Source: DAOOKJ01 sp035385585
Lineage (GTDB): Bacteria > Patescibacteriota > Minisyncoccia > UBA6257
DNA: 60,333 bases
Reading direction: 5' to 3'
Assembly: GCA_035385585.1 (NCBI GenBank)
Contig: DAOOKJ010000003.1
Span: 1-60,333, forward strand
Numbering within the stretch: the first letter of the stretch is position 1; each line of letters begins with the position of its first letter. Positions 57,280 to 60,333 of this stretch are shown in pieces. Both the position numbers and the translations under genes were made by a program. A model generated the notes under the pieces. The model saw nothing but the letters and a program-made list of their open reading frames with translations, was not told the DNA's origin and did not search any database.

Positions 57280-59379
57280 CTATTTTTTACCTTCAATAAT
57301 TTGCTGACTAACATTTGGAGGCACTTCCTCGTAGTGATCAAATTCCATAGTAAAAGTTCCTCTTCCCTCGGTCATTGAGCGTAATTTTGTGGCATAACCG
57401 AACATTTCTCCCAAAGGAACCATTGCATCAATCACTTTCATCATCCCCCTTTCATACATTTCATTTATCTTTCCTCTTTTTGCCGATAAATCCCCAATAA
57501 CGTCGCCTAAAAATTGCTCTGGAATAACAACTTCAACTTTCATAATCGGCTCTATAAGCACTGGTTTTGCTCTTTTTGCTCCATCCTGAAAAGCCATTGA
57601 ACCGGCAATCTTAAAAGCAAAATCAGAAGAATCAACTTCATGAAATGAACCATCATATAAAGTAACCCTTACATCGGTCACTGGATAACCGGCAATAATT
57701 CCTTTTTCCATTGCCTCCTTTACTCCTTTTTCTACTGCCGGAATAAATTCTTGAGGAATAATTCCGCCTTTAATTCGGTTAACAAATTCAAAACCCTTTC
57801 CTCTTTCAAGCGGTTCTATTTTAAGCCAAACATGACCATATTGACCACGACCGCCAGATTGACGAATATATTTCCCTTCGCTTTCAACTTCGCTTCTAAC
57901 TGTTTCTTTATAGGCGACCTGAGGTTTACCAGTCTTTACATTTACATTGAATTCCCTTTTCATCCTATCAACCAAAACCTCAAGGTGAAGTTCACCCATG
58001 CCAGAAATAATTGTCTCAAGCGTCTCTTGATCTGTTTTTACTTGAAAAGTCGGGTCCTCTTCAGAAAGTTTTTTCAAAACTAAACTCATTTTTTCCTGAT
58101 CTGCTTTTGTTTCTGGTTCAACTTTCATTGAAATCACTGGCTCAGGAAAACTAATTTTTTCTAAAATAATTGGATTATTGGGGTCGCATAAAGTATCTCC
58201 AGTCATTGTTTCTTTTAAACCGACAGTGGCAGCAATATCGCCGGCCTCAATTTCTTCAATTTCTTCACGATGATTGGCATGCATTCTTAATAGCCTTCCA
58301 ATTCTTTCTTGAGAATTTTTAGTGGCGTTTAAAACATAATTTCCTTTTTTAAATTGGCCGGAGTAAACTCTAAAATAAGTTAAAACGCCTACATAAGGAT
58401 CGGCTGAGGCTTTAAAAACCAAAGCAGCGAATGGTTCAGAAACCGAAGGTTTTCTAGTAATTTTTTCCCCGGTTTTCGGGTCAGTTCCTTCAACCGCCTC
58501 TAAATCAATCGGCGATGGTAAATACTCAACAATCGCATCAATTACTGGTTGAACTCCTTTATTTCTAAAAGAAGCGCCAGTTAAAACTGGGACAATCTTT
58601 CCTTCAATTGTCGTTTTTCTTAAAATTTTTCTTAATTCTTCTTCAGTTGGTTCTTGACCCTCAAAAAATTTATGCATCAAAGTTTCATCTTCGGCGCTTA
58701 TTTTTTCAATTAATTCTTTGTGCCATTTTAAAGCCGATTCTTTTAAGTTTTCCGGAATTTCTTTCAAGACAATCTTTTCTCCGTTATCCCCTTCAAAATA
58801 AACCGCCTTCATTAAAATTAAATCAATTATTCCTTCTAATTTATCTTCCGCTCCAATCGGAATATTAATAGGCTGGGCATTTATTGTTAATCTCTCTCTA
58901 ATTGTTTTTAAACTAAATTCAAAATTAGCGCCAATCCTATCCATTTTATTAATATAACACATTCGCGGAACTTTAAACTTGTCTGCCTGATGCCAAACTG
59001 TCTCTGACTGGGGTTCTACTCCCTGAACGCCATCAAAAATCACTACTGCCCCGTCCAAAACTCTTAAAGAGCGCTGGACCTCGGCAGTAAAATCAATATG
59101 ACCAGGAGTATCAATAATATTGATTCTTGTTTTATAACTGTTATCATTTCCTCTATAAGTTGGAATCCAAAAACAAGTCGTCGCCGCAGAAGTAATAGTA
59201 ATTCCTCTTTCTCTTTCCTGCGGCATCCAATCCATCACTGTTGTTCCTTCGTCTATATCTCCTATTTTGTGAGAAATGCCAGTATAATACAAAACCCGCT
59301 CGGTAGTCGTAGTTTTACCAGCATCAATATGAGCAATAAAACCAATATTCCTAATTTTATCTATAGGATATTTTCCCAT
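57280..59379 (-). CDS. fusA: Elongation factor G
   Basis: Translocation GTPase. The 699 residues have G1 AHIDAGKTTTTERVLYYTG, switch ERERGITITSAATTCFW, G3 IDTPGHIDFTAEVQ, G4 YINKMDRIGANF, and domains III-V with GGRGQYGHVWLKIEP. GAGG lies nine bases before the start; this is one of the few housekeeping genes here with a Shine-Dalgarno-like site. It lies 12 bases after rpsG. Confidence 0.98.
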   Translation of the reverse strand: MGKYPIDKIRNIGFIAHIDAGKTTTTERVLYYTGISHKIGDIDEGTTVMDWMPQERERGITITSAATTCFWIPTYRGNDNSYKTRINIIDTPGHIDFTAEVQRSLRVLDGAVVIFDGVQGVEPQSETVWHQADKFKVPRMCYINKMDRIGANFEFSLKTIRERLTINAQPINIPIGAEDKLEGIIDLILMKAVYFEGDNGEKIVLKEIPENLKESALKWHKELIEKISAEDETLMHKFFEGQEPTEEELRKILRKTTIEGKIVPVLTGASFRNKGVQPVIDAIVEYLPSPIDLEAVEGTDPKTGEKITRKPSVSEPFAALVFKASADPYVGVLTYFRVYSGQFKKGNYVLNATKNSQERIGRLLRMHANHREEIEEIEAGDIAATVGLKETMTGDTLCDPNNPIILEKISFPEPVISMKVEPETKADQEKMSLVLKKLSEEDPTFQVKTDQETLETIISGMGELHLEVLVDRMKREFNVNVKTGKPQVAYKETVRSEVESEGKYIRQSGGRGQYGHVWLKIEPLERGKGFEFVNRIKGGIIPQEFIPAVEKGVKEAMEKGIIAGYPVTDVRVTLYDGSFHEVDSSDFAFKIAGSMAFQDGAKRAKPVLIEPIMKVEVVIPEQFLGDVIGDLSAKRGKINEMYERGMMKVIDAMVPLGEMFGYATKLRSMTEGRGTFTMEFDHYEEVPPNVSQQIIEGKK

Positions 59380-59391
59380 GATTTATTTCCT

Positions 59392-59865
59392 CTATAGTCT
59401 TCTCGCCAAAGAAGCAAAGGCTTTATTGGCTTCGGCCATTCTTTCAGTGTCGGCTTTCTTTTTGATTGCCAACCCTTCGTTTTGATAAGCAGCGATTAAT
59501 TCCTCGGCTAATTTTTCCGCCATTGGTTTTCCTTTTTTCGCCCTACTAAATTGAATAATCCACTTAGAGGCCAAAGTAGTTTTACGATAATCCGGCACTG
59601 GTCGAGGAATCTGGTAATTGGCGCCGCCAATTCTTCTTGTTATTAGTTCCAATTCAGGTGAAGCATTTTCAATTGCTATTTTAAAAACACTGACAGGATC
59701 TTTTTTTGTTTTTTCTTTAATGATATCTAAAGCTTTATACATTACTTTTTGTGCCATTGTCTTTTTTCCATCCTTCATTAAATAGTTAATAAACCTTGTG
59801 ACTGAGGGTTCTTTATAAACCAAATCGGGTTCGTATTCTTTTTCTTGCCTGTGTTTTCTCCGCAT
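59392..59865 (-). CDS. rpsG: 30S ribosomal protein S7
   Basis: 16S 3'-domain assembly protein. The 157 residues include VTRFINYLMKDGKKTMAQKV, IENASPELELITRRIGGANY, and RPVPDYRKTTLASKWIIQFS. Length is standard. It lies between rpsL and fusA in the str cluster. Confidence 0.97.
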   Translation of the reverse strand: MRRKHRQEKEYEPDLVYKEPSVTRFINYLMKDGKKTMAQKVMYKALDIIKEKTKKDPVSVFKIAIENASPELELITRRIGGANYQIPRPVPDYRKTTLASKWIIQFSRAKKGKPMAEKLAEELIAAYQNEGLAIKKKADTERMAEANKAFASLARRL

Positions 59866-59908
59866 AATTTTAAAGAATTATGAATTTTGAATTTTTTCTA
59901 ATGAATTT

Positions 59909-60319
59909 CTATTTATTTTTCTTTACTCCGTATTTGCTCCTTTGCTGTTTTCTGTTCTCCACTCCCGCCGTGTCATATTTTCCCCTTACAATATGATATC
60001 TTACTCCTGGTAAATCCTTAACCCTGCCCCCTCTTACTAAAACAATAGAATGTTCTTGCAAATTATGACCCTCGCCTGGAATATAAGCAGTAATTTCTTG
60101 GCCATTAGACAATCTTACTCTCGCAACTTTTCTTAAAGCAGAGTTTGGCTTCTTGGGGGTAGTGGTGAAAACCCTGACGCAAACTCCTTTTTTAAAAGAT
60201 GAAGGAAAATCTTTTGGTCTATTTTTTTTCACATTAAAACCAAAAGAAAGAGCAACTGCTTTGCTCTTTTTTATAATAGGTTTTCTTCCTTTTCTAATCA
60301 ACTGCGTTAATGTTGGCAT
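59909..60319 (-). CDS. rpsL: 30S ribosomal protein S12
   Basis: Decoding-centre protein and site of streptomycin resistance. The 136 residues start PTLTQLIRKGRKPIIKKSKA. The decoding segments are TTPKKPNSALRKVARVRLSN and GRVKDLPGVRYHIVRGKYDT. The Lys in KKPNSA and the Lys in GRVKDLPG, where streptomycin mutations occur, are wild-type. No Shine-Dalgarno sequence lies before the start, which is near the window edge. Confidence 0.97.
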   Translation of the reverse strand: MPTLTQLIRKGRKPIIKKSKAVALSFGFNVKKNRPKDFPSSFKKGVCVRVFTTTPKKPNSALRKVARVRLSNGQEITAYIPGEGHNLQEHSIVLVRGGRVKDLPGVRYHIVRGKYDTAGVENRKQQRSKYGVKKNK

Positions 60320-60333
60320 TTGAATAATTACTT

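Overview
The window is AT-rich, gene-dense bacterial DNA that looks like a Candidate Phyla Radiation (Patescibacteria, Parcubacteria-like) genome. The evidence is the S10-spc ribosomal cluster without rpmD (L30) between rpsE and rplO, a compact HrcA, a DUF4012 protein, a secreted protein with a peptidoglycan-binding domain and CARDB repeats, a zinc-type S14, and housekeeping genes that mostly lack a Shine-Dalgarno sequence. The assignment is inference from gene content, because no 16S rRNA is present.

Layout. 0.3-4.7 kb: heat-shock operon hrcA-grpE-dnaK plus a membrane protein (minus), behind a CIRCE operator that overlaps its promoter. 4.8-9.3 kb: plus-strand corA-like, cysS, dnaB, recR. 9.3-16.2 kb: rplU, then poorly known minus-strand genes with tRNA-Glu and three decayed gene fragments (GIY-YIG nuclease, NAD(P)H-hydrate dehydratase, and a paralogue of the 400-aa protein). 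16.2-22.6 kb: an anomalous island. 22.7-26.3 kb: division cluster mraZ-rsmH-ftsL-ftsI. 26.8-30.3 kb: tRNA-Val, rplJL behind an L10-type attenuator leader, tRNA-Thr, mnmA, tRNA-Gly, and a DivIC-like gene. 30.3-35.5 kb: lepA, murJ, DUF4012. 35.5-36.05 kb: RNase P RNA with its own promoter and terminator. 36.2-46.5 kb: a CARDB surface protein, a phosphoribosyltransferase-like gene, rnhA, a DHH phosphoesterase, pgk, SIMPL, tpiA, a small exporter, map, adk, secY. 46.5-60.3 kb: the S10-spc and str ribosomal clusters (rplO back to rpsL), all minus.

The island (16.2-22.6 kb) is the most unusual part. It starts after the ftsI terminator, at two consensus sigma-70 promoters followed by a possible leader peptide and an intrinsic terminator. 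All its genes lie on the minus strand. They encode proteins I cannot place (416, 77, 183 and 186 aa) and two 2-TM microproteins of 50 and 58 aa. Unlike most neighbours, nearly every one has a strong GGAGG ribosome-binding site at normal spacing. An ~80-bp palindromic element (called H1 here) occurs five times. Its inner stem changes by compensatory substitutions, and one arm has a second possible partner. H1 precedes the 183-, 50-, 186- and 58-aa genes and a 159-nt hairpin RNA candidate. A 239-bp leader is repeated without a visible difference in front of two unrelated genes. The layout resembles a cassette array or a family of RNA-controlled genes, but no integrase is visible and integron R boxes are not convincing.

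How the genes work together: most of the window supplies translation (ribosomal proteins, EF-Tu, EF-G, EF4, four tRNAs, RNase P, CysS, MnmA, Map), protein folding and export, cell-wall division, and lower glycolysis (Tpi, Pgk).
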